From Bradyrhizobium sp. SZCCT0148 (lineage in GTDB: Bacteria > Pseudomonadota > Alphaproteobacteria > Rhizobiales > Xanthobacteraceae), in NCBI RefSeq assembly GCF_018129985.1, contig NZ_JAFCKT010000001.1:1612001-1676000 (forward strand): 64,000 nt of DNA, read 5' to 3'. Within the stretch, counting starts at the first letter, position 1. The number at the start of each line of letters is the position of its first letter. Shown one piece after another: positions 44,597 to 52,822 of the stretch. A program made the position numbers and the translations under genes. Below the pieces are notes generated by a model that saw nothing but the letters and a program-made list of their open reading frames with translations, searched no databases and was not told the origin of the DNA.

Positions 44597-44666
44597 ATTG
44601 CAGCGCTGGATTGCGCCACGGCCGTGCTAAAAACGGCTTTCGACCGCATTCTCAAGGATTCGCCCG

Positions 44667-45422
44667 ATGGCGGCGCGCCCCACCAGCAAGACGTCTGAAT
44701 CATCCGACAAGGTCAGCGTGATCTGCCGCGCGCTACGCCGCGCGATTATCGAGCAGGCACTCGAGCCCGGCGCAAAGCTGCCCGAGGATTCGCTCGGTGA
44801 GCGCTTCGGCGTCAGCCGCACCATTGCGCGTTATGCGCTGGGGCAACTCGCGGCCGAGGGCCTTGTGGAACTGCGTCGCAACCGCATCGCGGTGGTGGCG
44901 ACGCCGAGCTGGCAGGAAGCGCGCGATGCCTTCGATATCCGTATCGAGCTTGAACGCCTCGTCGTCCGCCAACTCGCGGGCAAGCTGACCAAGGCGCAGA
45001 TCGCGGAGCTGAATGCCCATGTCGACGCCGAGGACGGCGCACGCGGCGGCACGGACGCGGTCTCGATCCGCCTGGCCACTGAATTCCACATCCTGCTCGC
45101 GCAGATGACGAACAGCCCGATATTGGTGCGCTATGTCAGCGAAGTCGCCTATCGCTGCTGCTTGACGCTGTCGCTGTACAGCCGTCCGCATTCGACGGAA
45201 TGCGCGATCAACGAACACCGCGCCATTATTTCCGCGCTGGCCAAAGGCGATGAGGCCAAGGTGATGGACCTCATGCATCATCACCTGGATTCGGTGGCCA
45301 ATCGCGCGCTGGTCGCCCCCACTCCGCAGCGTGGTCGTGATCTGCTCGACATTCTCGCGCCCTATGCCGACGACATCGCCGGCAACCGAGTGGTCAAGCT
45401 GCCAAAGGTCGCGCGACGCTAA
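44667..45422 (+). CDS. GntR family regulator (FadR/FCD subgroup)
   Basis: 251 residues. Winged HTH at about 15-80: VICRALRRAIIEQALEPGAK, LPEDSLGERFGVSRTIARYA, LGQLAAEGLVELRRNRIAVV. FCD effector domain at about 90-225, helical, with AFDIRIELERLVVRQLAGKL, EFHILLAQMTNSPILVRYVS and the C-terminal histidine in NEHRAIISALAKGD, which in this group often binds a metal and a carboxylate ligand. Divergent from the ABC-amidohydrolase operon; one TGCATGCA box precedes each. Proposed repressor of the whole 40.3-47.3 kb locus, released by a pathway carboxylate. The ligand is not known. Confidence 0.9.
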   Translation: MAARPTSKTSESSDKVSVICRALRRAIIEQALEPGAKLPEDSLGERFGVSRTIARYALGQLAAEGLVELRRNRIAVVATPSWQEARDAFDIRIELERLVVRQLAGKLTKAQIAELNAHVDAEDGARGGTDAVSIRLATEFHILLAQMTNSPILVRYVSEVAYRCCLTLSLYSRPHSTECAINEHRAIISALAKGDEAKVMDLMHHHLDSVANRALVAPTPQRGRDLLDILAPYADDIAGNRVVKLPKVARR

Positions 45423-45508
45423 AGCACAATGAATTGCGCTTTGGCCTGTCTTGTTTGCGCATGATCTGATCGGAAAACCGCTGCACTCTTTTCCGGTTGT
45501 GCGCGTCA
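45421..45508. repeat. Rhizobial-type palindromic intergenic repeat
   Basis: AAAGCACAAT-GAA-TTGCGCTTTG just after the GntR stop forms a stem, and GCGCATGATC then CGGAAAACCG and TTTTCCGG follow. From memory this AAAGCGCAATG / GCATGATC / CGGAAAACCG order is a repeat found very often between genes in Bradyrhizobium and relatives. It probably helps end the convergent transcripts. Confidence 0.55.
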
Positions 45509-45922
45509 GGCCTCGATCCCGCGTTGGACCAGAATCCGCTCGGCGCTGTCGTTCCAGACGTCCATCTTCACGATCTGCCCGCCCTTGACGACGAAGCGAT
45601 CGACATAGCGATTGCCTTCGAACGGCGTGCCGTCGATCCACTCCCCATAGAGCGTGCCGACGCTGTAGACGACGGTTTCATCTGCGCCGGGACAGACGTC
45701 GAACCGGTCCATCTTCTTCTTCACCCATCGATAACGCTTGGCGTTGAACCCGGTCGGCCCGCGCGGATGATCAAACCCCCGCCCGCCGGTAAAGGTGATC
45801 ACCGTGCCGGGCTTCATGAAGACCGCGGCGGCGTCGGGATCAGGTATCATCGAGGCCGTCAGATAGGCCTCCACAATCTCGGCGTCGGTCATCGGGCGTT
45901 CGGCTGTGTCAGGGGCTGACAT
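45506..45922 (-). CDS. SnoaL-like / NTF2-fold protein
   Basis: 138 residues of the nuclear-transport-factor-2 superfamily: MTDAEIVEAYLTASMIPDPD, AAAVFMKPGTVITFTGGRGF, RYRWVKKKMDRFDVCPGADE, TVVYSVGTLYGEWIDGTPFE, NRYVDRFVVKGGQIVKMDVW. The cone-shaped fold binds small hydrophobic molecules; some members are isomerases or cyclases, others have no known activity. It is divergent from the cytosine-deaminase-like gene, with TGCATGCA box C between, so it probably belongs to the GntR regulon. Confidence 0.85.
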   Translation of the reverse strand: MSAPDTAERPMTDAEIVEAYLTASMIPDPDAAAVFMKPGTVITFTGGRGFDHPRGPTGFNAKRYRWVKKKMDRFDVCPGADETVVYSVGTLYGEWIDGTPFEGNRYVDRFVVKGGQIVKMDVWNDSAERILVQRGIEA

Positions 45923-45966
45923 GCTGGTTCTCCGGGGTGCGGCATCCTACAATCCACGCCCGAAAG

Positions 45967-45974
45967 TGCATGCA
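45967..45974. promoter_or_regulatory. TGCATGCA box C, between SnoaL-like and amidohydrolase genes
   Basis: TGCATGCA within the 10-bp palindrome GTGCATGCAC (45966-45975), 45 bp from the SnoaL-like start and 94 bp before the amidohydrolase start. Third copy of the box near the GntR gene. Confidence 0.65.
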
Positions 45975-46067
45975 CATTTTTTGGACAAGTTGGCGGAGCA
46001 ACTGCACACAATCTGGAGCTGCCCGCCCTGGGACCTTCCGCTAGATTACCGCAGCTGAATCGATGCC

Positions 46068-47339
46068 ATGACCACGCAGACCGCCTTCGACCTGATCTTC
46101 CGCCACGCGCTGTTGCGCTCATCCGCCGCAACCGTCGATATCGGCGTGAAGGGCGGAAGGATCGCCGCGATTGCGCCAAGGCTCACCTGCGAGGCGGTCG
46201 AGATCGATCTCGGCGGGAATTTGGCCCTGCCGGGCTTCGTCGACACCCACATCCATCTCGACAAGGCCTGCCTGCTCGGCCGCTGCGCGCACAATCACGG
46301 CAGCGTCTCGGAAGCCATCCGCGCCGTCGCCGGAATGAAGAAGGACTTTACCGTCGAAGACGTGTACGCCCGCGGCGCCCGCGTGCTCGAGCGCGCCATC
46401 GTGAACGGTACGACGCGGATGCGCACCCATGTCGAGATCGATCCGCGCATCGGCCTGCGCGGCTTCGAGGCGGTCAAGTCGCTCAAGCGCGACTATGCCT
46501 GGGCGATCGACCTGTCGCTCTGCGTCTTTCCGCAGGAAGGCCTGACCAACGACCCCGGCAGCGACGAATTGCTGGTACAGGCGCTGCGCGATGGCGGCGA
46601 AGCCATCGGCGGCTGTCCCTACATGGACACGGATCCGAACGCCCATCTGGCGCGCATCTTTGATCTCGCGGAGGAATTCGATGTCGACGTCGATCTCCAT
46701 CTCGACTTCGATCTCGATCCCTCGTGGTGGCATCTCGACGAAGTCTGCCGCCAGACCGAACGACGCAACTACGGTGGACGCGTTGCGATCGGCCACGCCA
46801 CCAAGCTCTCGGCACTGCCGCCGGAGCGGATGAAGGCCGCGACCACGCAATTGGCGAAAGCCGGCGTCGCCGTCACCGTGCTGCCGGCGACCGATCTCTA
46901 TCTGATGGGCCGCGAGGCCACCCACAACGCGCCGCGCGGGCTGACGCTTGCCCACAAGCTCGCGGACGATGGCGTGCTGTGTTCGGTCGCCACCAACAAC
47001 GTGCTCAATCCGTTCACGCCATTCGGCGACGCCTCGCTGCTGCGGATGGCAAATTTCTACGCCAATGTCGCGCACGCCTCGGTTAGCGACTTCGACACCT
47101 GCCTCGATCTCGTCACCGAGCTGCCGGCGCGGCTGATGAATCTCGACGATTACGGCGTCAAAGTCGGCAATCCCGCCGATCTCATCGTGCTCGACACGCA
47201 GGACAGCCGGTTTGCGATCGCCGAGCTGCCCGACGTCATGATGGGCTTCAAGGATGGCCGGCAGACCTTTGTACGGCAGCGGCCGGTCCTGTTCCGGCGA
47301 GGGAGCTCAACGCCTGTCCAGTCAGGGTTCCAACGGTAA
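46068..47339 (+). CDS. Cytosine-deaminase-like amidohydrolase
   Basis: 423 residues. Metal site H-x-H in GFVDTHIHLDKACLLG; VNGTTRMRTHVEIDP; DVDLHLDFDLDPSWWHLDEV and GGRVAIGHATKLSALPPERM give the further histidines. Where bacterial cytosine deaminase has the catalytic Asp (HDDVFDP), this protein has Asn in CSVATNNVLNPFTPFGD, an odd feature that may set the subgroup apart. The closest known themes are cytosine deaminase and N-isopropylammelide hydrolase. Placed beside a SnoaL-like gene and under a TGCATGCA box, it probably acts in the same pathway as the 40312-41751 amidohydrolase. Confidence 0.85.
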   Translation: MTTQTAFDLIFRHALLRSSAATVDIGVKGGRIAAIAPRLTCEAVEIDLGGNLALPGFVDTHIHLDKACLLGRCAHNHGSVSEAIRAVAGMKKDFTVEDVYARGARVLERAIVNGTTRMRTHVEIDPRIGLRGFEAVKSLKRDYAWAIDLSLCVFPQEGLTNDPGSDELLVQALRDGGEAIGGCPYMDTDPNAHLARIFDLAEEFDVDVDLHLDFDLDPSWWHLDEVCRQTERRNYGGRVAIGHATKLSALPPERMKAATTQLAKAGVAVTVLPATDLYLMGREATHNAPRGLTLAHKLADDGVLCSVATNNVLNPFTPFGDASLLRMANFYANVAHASVSDFDTCLDLVTELPARLMNLDDYGVKVGNPADLIVLDTQDSRFAIAELPDVMMGFKDGRQTFVRQRPVLFRRGSSTPVQSGFQR

Positions 47340-47505
47340 AATCGTCGGAACAAACCGTCTATCATTGGACCGTTCCGGACCGGTTTCGCGGCTCCAATCC
47401 GAGTCCGGTAGAATCCCGGACCGTAGCTGCGCGCATTGCACAACGTGCCACCCAGATCATACTAAGTGGACGCACTGAAGGATCGATGTTCAGTGGAGTA
47501 TGTAT

Positions 47506-47826
47506 ATGTTCAGCGCATTCAGTAGCATGGATTATCGTTCCATTCGGGCCAGCACGCCGGCGGAAACGGCCGTCAAGCGACTGAATGGTATCGGCGAAGT
47601 CCTGTCCAGCCTCGACATCTCGACGAGCCACACGCAGGACGACATGACCCGCGCGCTCTGGACACTCGACACCGCCGACAAGTGCATCCGCATGATCCTC
47701 AGCGAGTTCCGCACAGCCCCGGCCAAGGAGCAGGTCGTCCGCGAGGCCACGCGCCTGGCCGACCTGATCGAGCTTGCCCGTGATGAAATCTCAAACTATC
47801 GCGACCGCGGCATTGTGCTGAGCTGA
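47506..47826 (+). CDS. Hypothetical protein (106 aa)
   Basis: ATG 47506 is preferred to 47500 because GGAG lies seven bases before it. The protein is soluble and helical: MFSAFSSMDYRSIRASTPAE, VKRLNGIGEVLSSLDISTSH, MTRALWTLDTADKCIRMILS, VVREATRLADLIELARDEIS. No family recognised. It stands between the amidohydrolase and a convergent oxidoreductase; the 16-bp gap to the latter's stop leaves little room for a terminator. Confidence 0.6.
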   Translation: MFSAFSSMDYRSIRASTPAETAVKRLNGIGEVLSSLDISTSHTQDDMTRALWTLDTADKCIRMILSEFRTAPAKEQVVREATRLADLIELARDEISNYRDRGIVLS

Positions 47827-47842
47827 ACCTGCGCGTTCGGCC

Positions 47843-48757
47843 TCAGCGCTTGATCTTGGCCAGGATCCGGTCTGCCTCGGTACGCCAGTCGGCACTGCGG
47901 GCGAACTCTTGCGTGCCTTTCATTCCGAACAGCCCTTCATCGGCCAAATCAGCCACCCAGGCCTGACGCTCGGCTGTGCCCTGCGCCGACCACGGCGTCA
48001 GCCCCACCTCGCGCACGGTCTCGGCGACCTCACGCACCTCCTCGGCACGGCGGCGACCGTGCTCGATCACGCGCTGGAAGCAATAGGCGCCCTGCTTCTC
48101 CCAGTCGATCGCGGGAAAGGTTTCCGAAAGCGAGGCCAGCACGGCGTCCTCGACGCCATAGGCGCGCGCGGTCGTAAAACTCTCGATGACCATGGCCTCC
48201 AGGCCCTTGATCATGATGCTGCGACACATCTTCATCGCCGAGGACACGCCGAGCTTGTCGCTCGCAACCTTGGCGGCAAAGCCGATGGCGTTCAGAAGCG
48301 GCTCCAATTCTCTCGCGCCGGGGCCGCCGAGCAGCAGCGGCACCTTGATGCGATACGGCGGCACCGAGGTCATCACCGCGCCCTCGACATAGCGCCCCGC
48401 AGCGCCATCGATCAGCGCAGCGGCATGCTGCTTGGCTCCGGGCGAGGCCGAGTTGAAATCAAGGAACCATGTGCGCTGGTTGATCGCAGCGGCGCAAGCC
48501 TTTGCGACAGGCACCGCCTGGCTCGCGGTGACGGCGGAAATGATGCAGTCGGATTTCGCCGTCAGCTCGGCATGAGATACCGCCAGCGTCACACCGAATT
48601 CCGCCGCATGCTCCTTGAGCGGCGCGGCCTGCTCGCCCCCGAGCTTGATGTCGTAGGCGGCGACGTTGATGTCTTGTTGGCGCAAATCCTCGGCCAGGAT
48701 ACGGCCGACCTCGCCGTAGCCGACCAGCCCGATCTGCCATCGCTTCGGATCCGCCAT
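47843..48757 (-). CDS. NAD(P)-dependent oxidoreductase (3-hydroxyisobutyrate-dehydrogenase-like, DUF1932 tail)
   Basis: 304 residues. Rossmann N-terminus WQIGLVGYGEVGRILAEDLR with GxGxxG-type glycines, then ASQAVPVAKACAAAINQRTW and FLDFNSASPGAKQHAAALID, the substrate loop of beta-hydroxyacid dehydrogenases; the C-terminal SAMKMCRSIMIKGLEAMVIE carries the conserved lysine and matches the DUF1932 extension. ATG 48757 overlaps the previous stop (TGATG). Last gene of the meta-cleavage operon. Its role is unclear: it could reduce or oxidise a hydroxy-acid intermediate, but it is not the GFO/IDH-type CHMS dehydrogenase LigC. Confidence 0.85.
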   Translation of the reverse strand: MADPKRWQIGLVGYGEVGRILAEDLRQQDINVAAYDIKLGGEQAAPLKEHAAEFGVTLAVSHAELTAKSDCIISAVTASQAVPVAKACAAAINQRTWFLDFNSASPGAKQHAAALIDGAAGRYVEGAVMTSVPPYRIKVPLLLGGPGARELEPLLNAIGFAAKVASDKLGVSSAMKMCRSIMIKGLEAMVIESFTTARAYGVEDAVLASLSETFPAIDWEKQGAYCFQRVIEHGRRRAEEVREVAETVREVGLTPWSAQGTAERQAWVADLADEGLFGMKGTQEFARSADWRTEADRILAKIKR

Positions 48758-49653
48758 CAATTCATTCCTCGTGTCGTCGTGTCGAACAGTTCCTCGACCG
48801 CATAGCGGCGCGGGATCAGCGCCTGCTGGAATGCGTAGTCGACGATCAGCTCCAGCGGCTTCCGGTTGGCCTCGACCCCGAACGGGACGAGATCCGGCGA
48901 GGCCGCGGGCCCCACCTGCTCTTTGTTGCGCTTGAGCAGATCATAGACGCCAGCAACCACATCAGGGCGCGATTTCGCGAGTTGTTCGGTCGCGACGACG
49001 AAATGATTGACCGGCACGACGCCGCGCCGGGCAAACCATCTGGCAGCTTCTGCAGCAGGATCGGGAAACAAAGGCTTCAGCTCGGGATGATCGGAGATTT
49101 CGCCAAGCACGGCGTCGAGCTCGCCGTCGAGCAGCATCTGCAGGATTTTCTTGTCCTTTGGGGCGCGCTCGGTGGTGCCGACATATTCGGCGACATGCGG
49201 ATCCTCGAAGGTGACCCAGCGGATCCTGTCGAGATCCACGCCGTAATCGTTGGCGAGGATACCCCTGATCCAGGCGCCGGTCGTCGTCGTGAACGAACGG
49301 ATGCCGACGCGTTTGCCTTCGATATCCGACGGCCCGAGCGTTCCCCGCGCAGGATTGTAGAGCGCGTAGGAATGCTGGAAGCGGCCGAGCATGGTCGCCG
49401 GCAACAGCACCAGCGGCTTGCCGTGTGCCTTCGCCATCAGATAGGTGACGATCGCCATCTCGCAGACGTCAAACGCCTGCTCACGCACCATCGGCTTGAA
49501 CGCCGAGTTGGTCGGCGTGTACTCCACGAAATCGAGATCGAACAGGTCGGAGCGCAGCGCGCCGCTCTTCACTGCCTGGACGTGGGGGTGATTGCCGAGC
49601 ACGGTCTTCAGCTTGAGGCGATCCATCCACCCGCTCCGCTTCTCTTCAGACAT
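48757..49653 (-). CDS. 4,5-dihydroxyphthalate decarboxylase-like protein (NMT1-like fold)
   Basis: 298 residues without a signal peptide: [100 protein letters not shown]. This follows the 4,5-dihydroxyphthalate decarboxylase group, which yields protocatechuate from phthalate catabolites; proteins of this fold are also annotated as binding proteins, but the lack of a signal favours a cytoplasmic enzyme. It overlaps the aldolase gene by 8 bp and the oxidoreductase by TGATG. It fits upstream of a protocatechuate 4,5-cleavage route. Confidence 0.7.
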   Translation of the reverse strand: MSEEKRSGWMDRLKLKTVLGNHPHVQAVKSGALRSDLFDLDFVEYTPTNSAFKPMVREQAFDVCEMAIVTYLMAKAHGKPLVLLPATMLGRFQHSYALYNPARGTLGPSDIEGKRVGIRSFTTTTGAWIRGILANDYGVDLDRIRWVTFEDPHVAEYVGTTERAPKDKKILQMLLDGELDAVLGEISDHPELKPLFPDPAAEAARWFARRGVVPVNHFVVATEQLAKSRPDVVAGVYDLLKRNKEQVGPAASPDLVPFGVEANRKPLELIVDYAFQQALIPRRYAVEELFDTTTRGMN

Positions 49654-50329
49654 CCCCGGGATTGTCGACATAGACGAGTCCGGCCTTCGCCAACGCCTCG
49701 CGCATGCTGTACATGTCGAGACCGAGTTCGCCCGAGGCAAGCCGCGTGCGCTTGCCGCCTTCATCCGAGGTGCGCTTCTTCGCCTTCTCGGCTATTTCGG
49801 CGGCGTAACGCTTCGGCACCACAACGACGCCGTCGTCATCGGCGACGACGATGTCGCCGGGATCGACGCTAACGCCCGCGCACACCACGGGAACATTGAC
49901 CGAGCCGAGCGTCGCCTTGACCGTACCCTTGGCCGATACTGCCCGCGACCACACCGGAAACTTCATCGCGTGCAGCGCTTTGACGTCCCGGCAGCCGGCG
50001 TCGATGATCAGGCCCTGCACGCCGCGCGCCTGCAGCGAGGTCGCCAGCAGTTCGCCGAACATGCCGTCGGTATTGTCGGTGGTGCAGCCGACGACGAGGA
50101 TGTCGCCCTTCCTGCACTGCTCGACTGCGACATGGATCATCCAATTGTCACCGGGCTGTGCCAGCACGGTGACGGCGGGCCCCGCAACCGAAGCACCAGC
50201 CCAGACCGGCCGCACATAAGGCTTCATCAAGCCCATGCGGCCGTAAGCTTCGTGCACGGTCGAGACGCCGTAGTCCGCCATGCCGGCGGGATCGGCTCGC
50301 TCAATGTTGCGAACGACGACCGGCCTCAT
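49646..50329 (-). CDS. ligK: 4-carboxy-4-hydroxy-2-oxoadipate aldolase / oxaloacetate decarboxylase
   Basis: 227 residues of the RraA-like aldolase group that splits 4-carboxy-4-hydroxy-2-oxoadipate into pyruvate and oxaloacetate, the last step of protocatechuate 4,5- and gallate cleavage. Features: [100 protein letters not shown] with the catalytic R-D pair, and [21 protein letters not shown] 50329 overlaps the hydratase stop (ATGA). Needs Mg2+ or Mn2+ in known members. Confidence 0.9.
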   Translation of the reverse strand: MRPVVVRNIERADPAGMADYGVSTVHEAYGRMGLMKPYVRPVWAGASVAGPAVTVLAQPGDNWMIHVAVEQCRKGDILVVGCTTDNTDGMFGELLATSLQARGVQGLIIDAGCRDVKALHAMKFPVWSRAVSAKGTVKATLGSVNVPVVCAGVSVDPGDIVVADDDGVVVVPKRYAAEIAEKAKKRTSDEGGKRTRLASGELGLDMYSMREALAKAGLVYVDNPGDV

Positions 50330-51039
50330 GCCAGCTCCTCGGCGACCGTCGGGAAAAGGCGCTGATAGGCCTCGCCATAGGTCATAGGCACGCCGGTGTT
50401 GCGGCTGCCCTGGATGCCGCGGTTGAGCGCCACGCGCTCGTAATAGCCCCAGAGATGCTTTTGCGCGGCGAGGATCTGGAACGCTTCGTACTTCTCCTTC
50501 CAGACCTCGTCGATCTTGAGGAGCAGATCGGGCTTGTAATTGCACTGCTCGGGCTGGTGCGGCTCGAACAGGAACACCGGCGGCGCGGAATATTTGTACT
50601 GCGCGCCGGGCTTGTGCCCCATCGCCTGCGCGACGATTCGGGTCTCCTGCGCGAAATGCGCCGCGTTCGGATGGTCGAAATTATAGGGGTCTTCCAGAGC
50701 GTGGGTCAGCACGAAGCTCGGATTGAGCTCGCGGTAGATATCGACCATCCGATCGAAATGCGCCTCGGTGAGCTTGAGCGGATAATCCCCGCAATCGAAG
50801 AACTCGATCTCGGCGCCAAGCAGCTTTGCCGCCCGCTCCGCCTCGTCCTTGCGGCCGGCCTTGACCGATTCCAGCGTCGCGCCCTTCTCCTTCCAGGCGA
50901 ACTGGCTCTCGCCGCGCTCGCCAAAGGACATGCAGACGATCTTCATGCGATAGCCCTTCTTCGCATGCAGCGCGATGGCTCCCCCGGCGCGCCAGACGAA
51001 ATCGCCGGGATGAGCAGTAACGACGAGACCTGTCTTCAT
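50326..51039 (-). CDS. galB: 4-oxalomesaconate hydratase (GalB type, PIG-L/LmbE fold)
   Basis: 237 residues. The PIG-L zinc motif has the GalB-like form [20 protein letters not shown] instead of AHPDD; later ligands are in [20 protein letters not shown]. Other blocks: [60 protein letters not shown]. GalB hydrates 4-oxalomesaconate to 4-carboxy-4-hydroxy-2-oxoadipate, which is exactly the substrate of the next enzyme encoded here. It replaces the amidohydrolase-type LigJ. ATG 51039 and the stop overlap both neighbours by ATGA. Confidence 0.85.
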   Translation of the reverse strand: MKTGLVVTAHPGDFVWRAGGAIALHAKKGYRMKIVCMSFGERGESQFAWKEKGATLESVKAGRKDEAERAAKLLGAEIEFFDCGDYPLKLTEAHFDRMVDIYRELNPSFVLTHALEDPYNFDHPNAAHFAQETRIVAQAMGHKPGAQYKYSAPPVFLFEPHQPEQCNYKPDLLLKIDEVWKEKYEAFQILAAQKHLWGYYERVALNRGIQGSRNTGVPMTYGEAYQRLFPTVAEELA

Positions 51040-51974
51040 GGGACGAACTCCCCTCTTTCATTCGTAGGCTTGGATCGAGCGCGTCCGCCGTCATCGTCGA
51101 ACCCGAACAAGCGCGCGGGATTGTCGACCAGGATCTTCTGCTGCAACTCCGGCTCCGGCGCGAACAGAGGAATCAGATCGACGAGGTCGCCATCATTCGG
51201 CATTACCTTGACGTTCGGGTGCGGCCAGTCGGTTCCCCAGATGACGCGATCCGGCGCGGTCTCGACGATCTTTCGCGCGAACGGCACCGCGTCGGTGAAG
51301 GGCGGACCAGCGGAAGACACCCGCTCGGAACCGCAGATCTTGACCCAGCATTTCTCGTCGCGCTGCATCAGCTCGATCAGACTCCTGAACGAGAGCTGGT
51401 CGAGGCCTTCGGAGGCCTTCACTCGTCCCATATGGTCGATGGTGTAGCTCAGCGGCAGTCTTGCCAGCATGTCGGCATAATCAGGCAGGTCGATCGCGTC
51501 GAAATGCAGGTCGATGTGCCAGCCGAGCGGCGCGACCATCGCGATGACGCGGTCGAATACGCCCTTGTCGGGGACGCCGCCGAGATGGCGGACGAAATTG
51601 AAGCGGCAGCCGCGAAAACCGCCTTCATGCAGCGCGCGCAACCCGCGTTCGGTGATGGTGTCGTCGATATTGGCGACCGCACGGTAGGCCCCGTCACTCT
51701 GCGCGATCGCATCGAGCGCCACACTGTTGTCGGTGCCGTGCACGCTGGCATTGACGATGACGGCGCGCCCGACGCCGAGCCTGGCATGCAGCACCCTGAA
51801 ATCTTCGAGCGGCGCATCCGGCGGCGTGTAGGATCGATCCGGCGCATAAGGGTATCTCGCACCGGGCCCGAAGATGTGGCAATGCGCGTCGCAGGATAGT
51901 TTTGGCAGCTTGAACTTCGGCGTGCGCGTGTTTGGATCGGGCGGAGGAATGGTGGGCGTGTACGTCATCGTCAT
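51036..51974 (-). CDS. ligI: 2-pyrone-4,6-dicarboxylate lactonase (PDC hydrolase)
   Basis: 312 residues of the amidohydrolase superfamily; opens 2-pyrone-4,6-dicarboxylate to 4-oxalomesaconate without a tightly bound metal in known members. Motifs: SCDAHCHIFGPGARYPYAPD, ARLGVGRAVIVNASVHGTDN, LRALHEGGFRGCRFNFVRHL, HIDLHFDAIDLPDYADMLAR, IDHMGRVKASEGL, and the catalytic aspartate in RVIWGTDWPHPNVKVMPNDG. ATG 51974 or 51968 may be used. First enzyme gene of the operon, 26 bp after the TetR gene. Confidence 0.9.
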   Translation of the reverse strand: MTMTYTPTIPPPDPNTRTPKFKLPKLSCDAHCHIFGPGARYPYAPDRSYTPPDAPLEDFRVLHARLGVGRAVIVNASVHGTDNSVALDAIAQSDGAYRAVANIDDTITERGLRALHEGGFRGCRFNFVRHLGGVPDKGVFDRVIAMVAPLGWHIDLHFDAIDLPDYADMLARLPLSYTIDHMGRVKASEGLDQLSFRSLIELMQRDEKCWVKICGSERVSSAGPPFTDAVPFARKIVETAPDRVIWGTDWPHPNVKVMPNDGDLVDLIPLFAPEPELQQKILVDNPARLFGFDDDGGRARSKPTNERGEFVP

Positions 51975-52000
51975 CACTCGACCGCCGGGAACCGCGTCTT

Positions 52001-52711
52001 TCAAATCTTGCTGCCGACGACCGGCCGCCGCCGCGCCGGCGCGACATGATCGAGCGGCGGCGCCTGGAACGCGGCGACCGTGGCCTGCACCAGCTGCTCG
52101 ATGGCGCTGGCGGCATCGCCGCCGTCGGCCTCGCCGCGTGACAGGCGCGAGACGCGGTCCGGCGTCACCAGCGAATAATAGAGTGCGCCGAGCAGGAAGT
52201 GACTGCGCCAGACGATGTCGGTGCGCGGAATGTGCGGCAGGCTCTCGTGGATCGCATCGACGAAGGCGTGGCTGGTGTCGTCGAACGTCTGCGCGATGAT
52301 CTTTCGCGCGACCTCGTTGCCTTCCGCCGACATCACGGCCCGCAGCCGCGTGAAGCGCGCCCCACCGCCGGCGAGATCGCTGCCCGAGGTGAAGGCCGGC
52401 ACCACATAGGCGCGAACGATCGCCTCGAGCCGATCCTGGAGATCGCGGACGCGTTTTGCGGCGGCAAGAAGCTCGAAGCGGCGCAGATTCATCGGACCGC
52501 AATGGCGCCGGTAGATCTCCAGTAGCAGGCCGTCCTTGGTCTTGAAATGATAGGTGACGCTGCCGGGATTGGCTCCGGCGGCCTGCGCGATATCGCGCAC
52601 CGAGACGGCATTGAAGCCGTTGGTGGCAAACAGCTCCTCGGCCGCGGCGAGGATCGCCTCGCGCATGTTCGGCTTGCGGGCTGTTTCCTTGCTGGTGGGC
52701 TTGCGTACCAT
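52001..52711 (-). CDS. TetR family regulator of the meta-cleavage operon
   Basis: 236 residues. HTH: NMREAILAAAEELFATNGFN, AVSVRDIAQAAGANPGSVTY, HFKTKDGLLLEIYRRHC. The effector domain has RAYVVPAFTSGSDLAGGGAR and RSHFLLGALYYSLVTPDRVS. ATG 52711 lies five bases from a 16-bp palindrome at 52717-52732. It is the first gene before ligI on the same strand and divergent from the solute receptor, so it probably controls both sides. Likely effector: a pathway acid such as PDC or protocatechuate (inference). Confidence 0.87.
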   Translation of the reverse strand: MVRKPTSKETARKPNMREAILAAAEELFATNGFNAVSVRDIAQAAGANPGSVTYHFKTKDGLLLEIYRRHCGPMNLRRFELLAAAKRVRDLQDRLEAIVRAYVVPAFTSGSDLAGGGARFTRLRAVMSAEGNEVARKIIAQTFDDTSHAFVDAIHESLPHIPRTDIVWRSHFLLGALYYSLVTPDRVSRLSRGEADGGDAASAIEQLVQATVAAFQAPPLDHVAPARRRPVVGSKI

Positions 52712-52716
52712 GTGAT

Positions 52717-52732
52717 TTGTACTATCGTACAA
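52717..52732. promoter_or_regulatory. Palindrome at the TetR start, probable operator
   Basis: TTGTAC-TATC-GTACAA, perfect six-base arms, in the 111-bp gap between the TetR gene and the divergent tripartite-type receptor. Its place just upstream of the TetR ATG suggests autoregulation and control of the downstream operon. Confidence 0.6.
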
Positions 52733-52822
52733 GAAATCAGGTCTCGTCAACAAAAACCATGGCGGCATCCGGACGGATAAAGACCGATTAATGGATGCGT
52801 GCCCTCGAGGAGTGCTGGGAAA

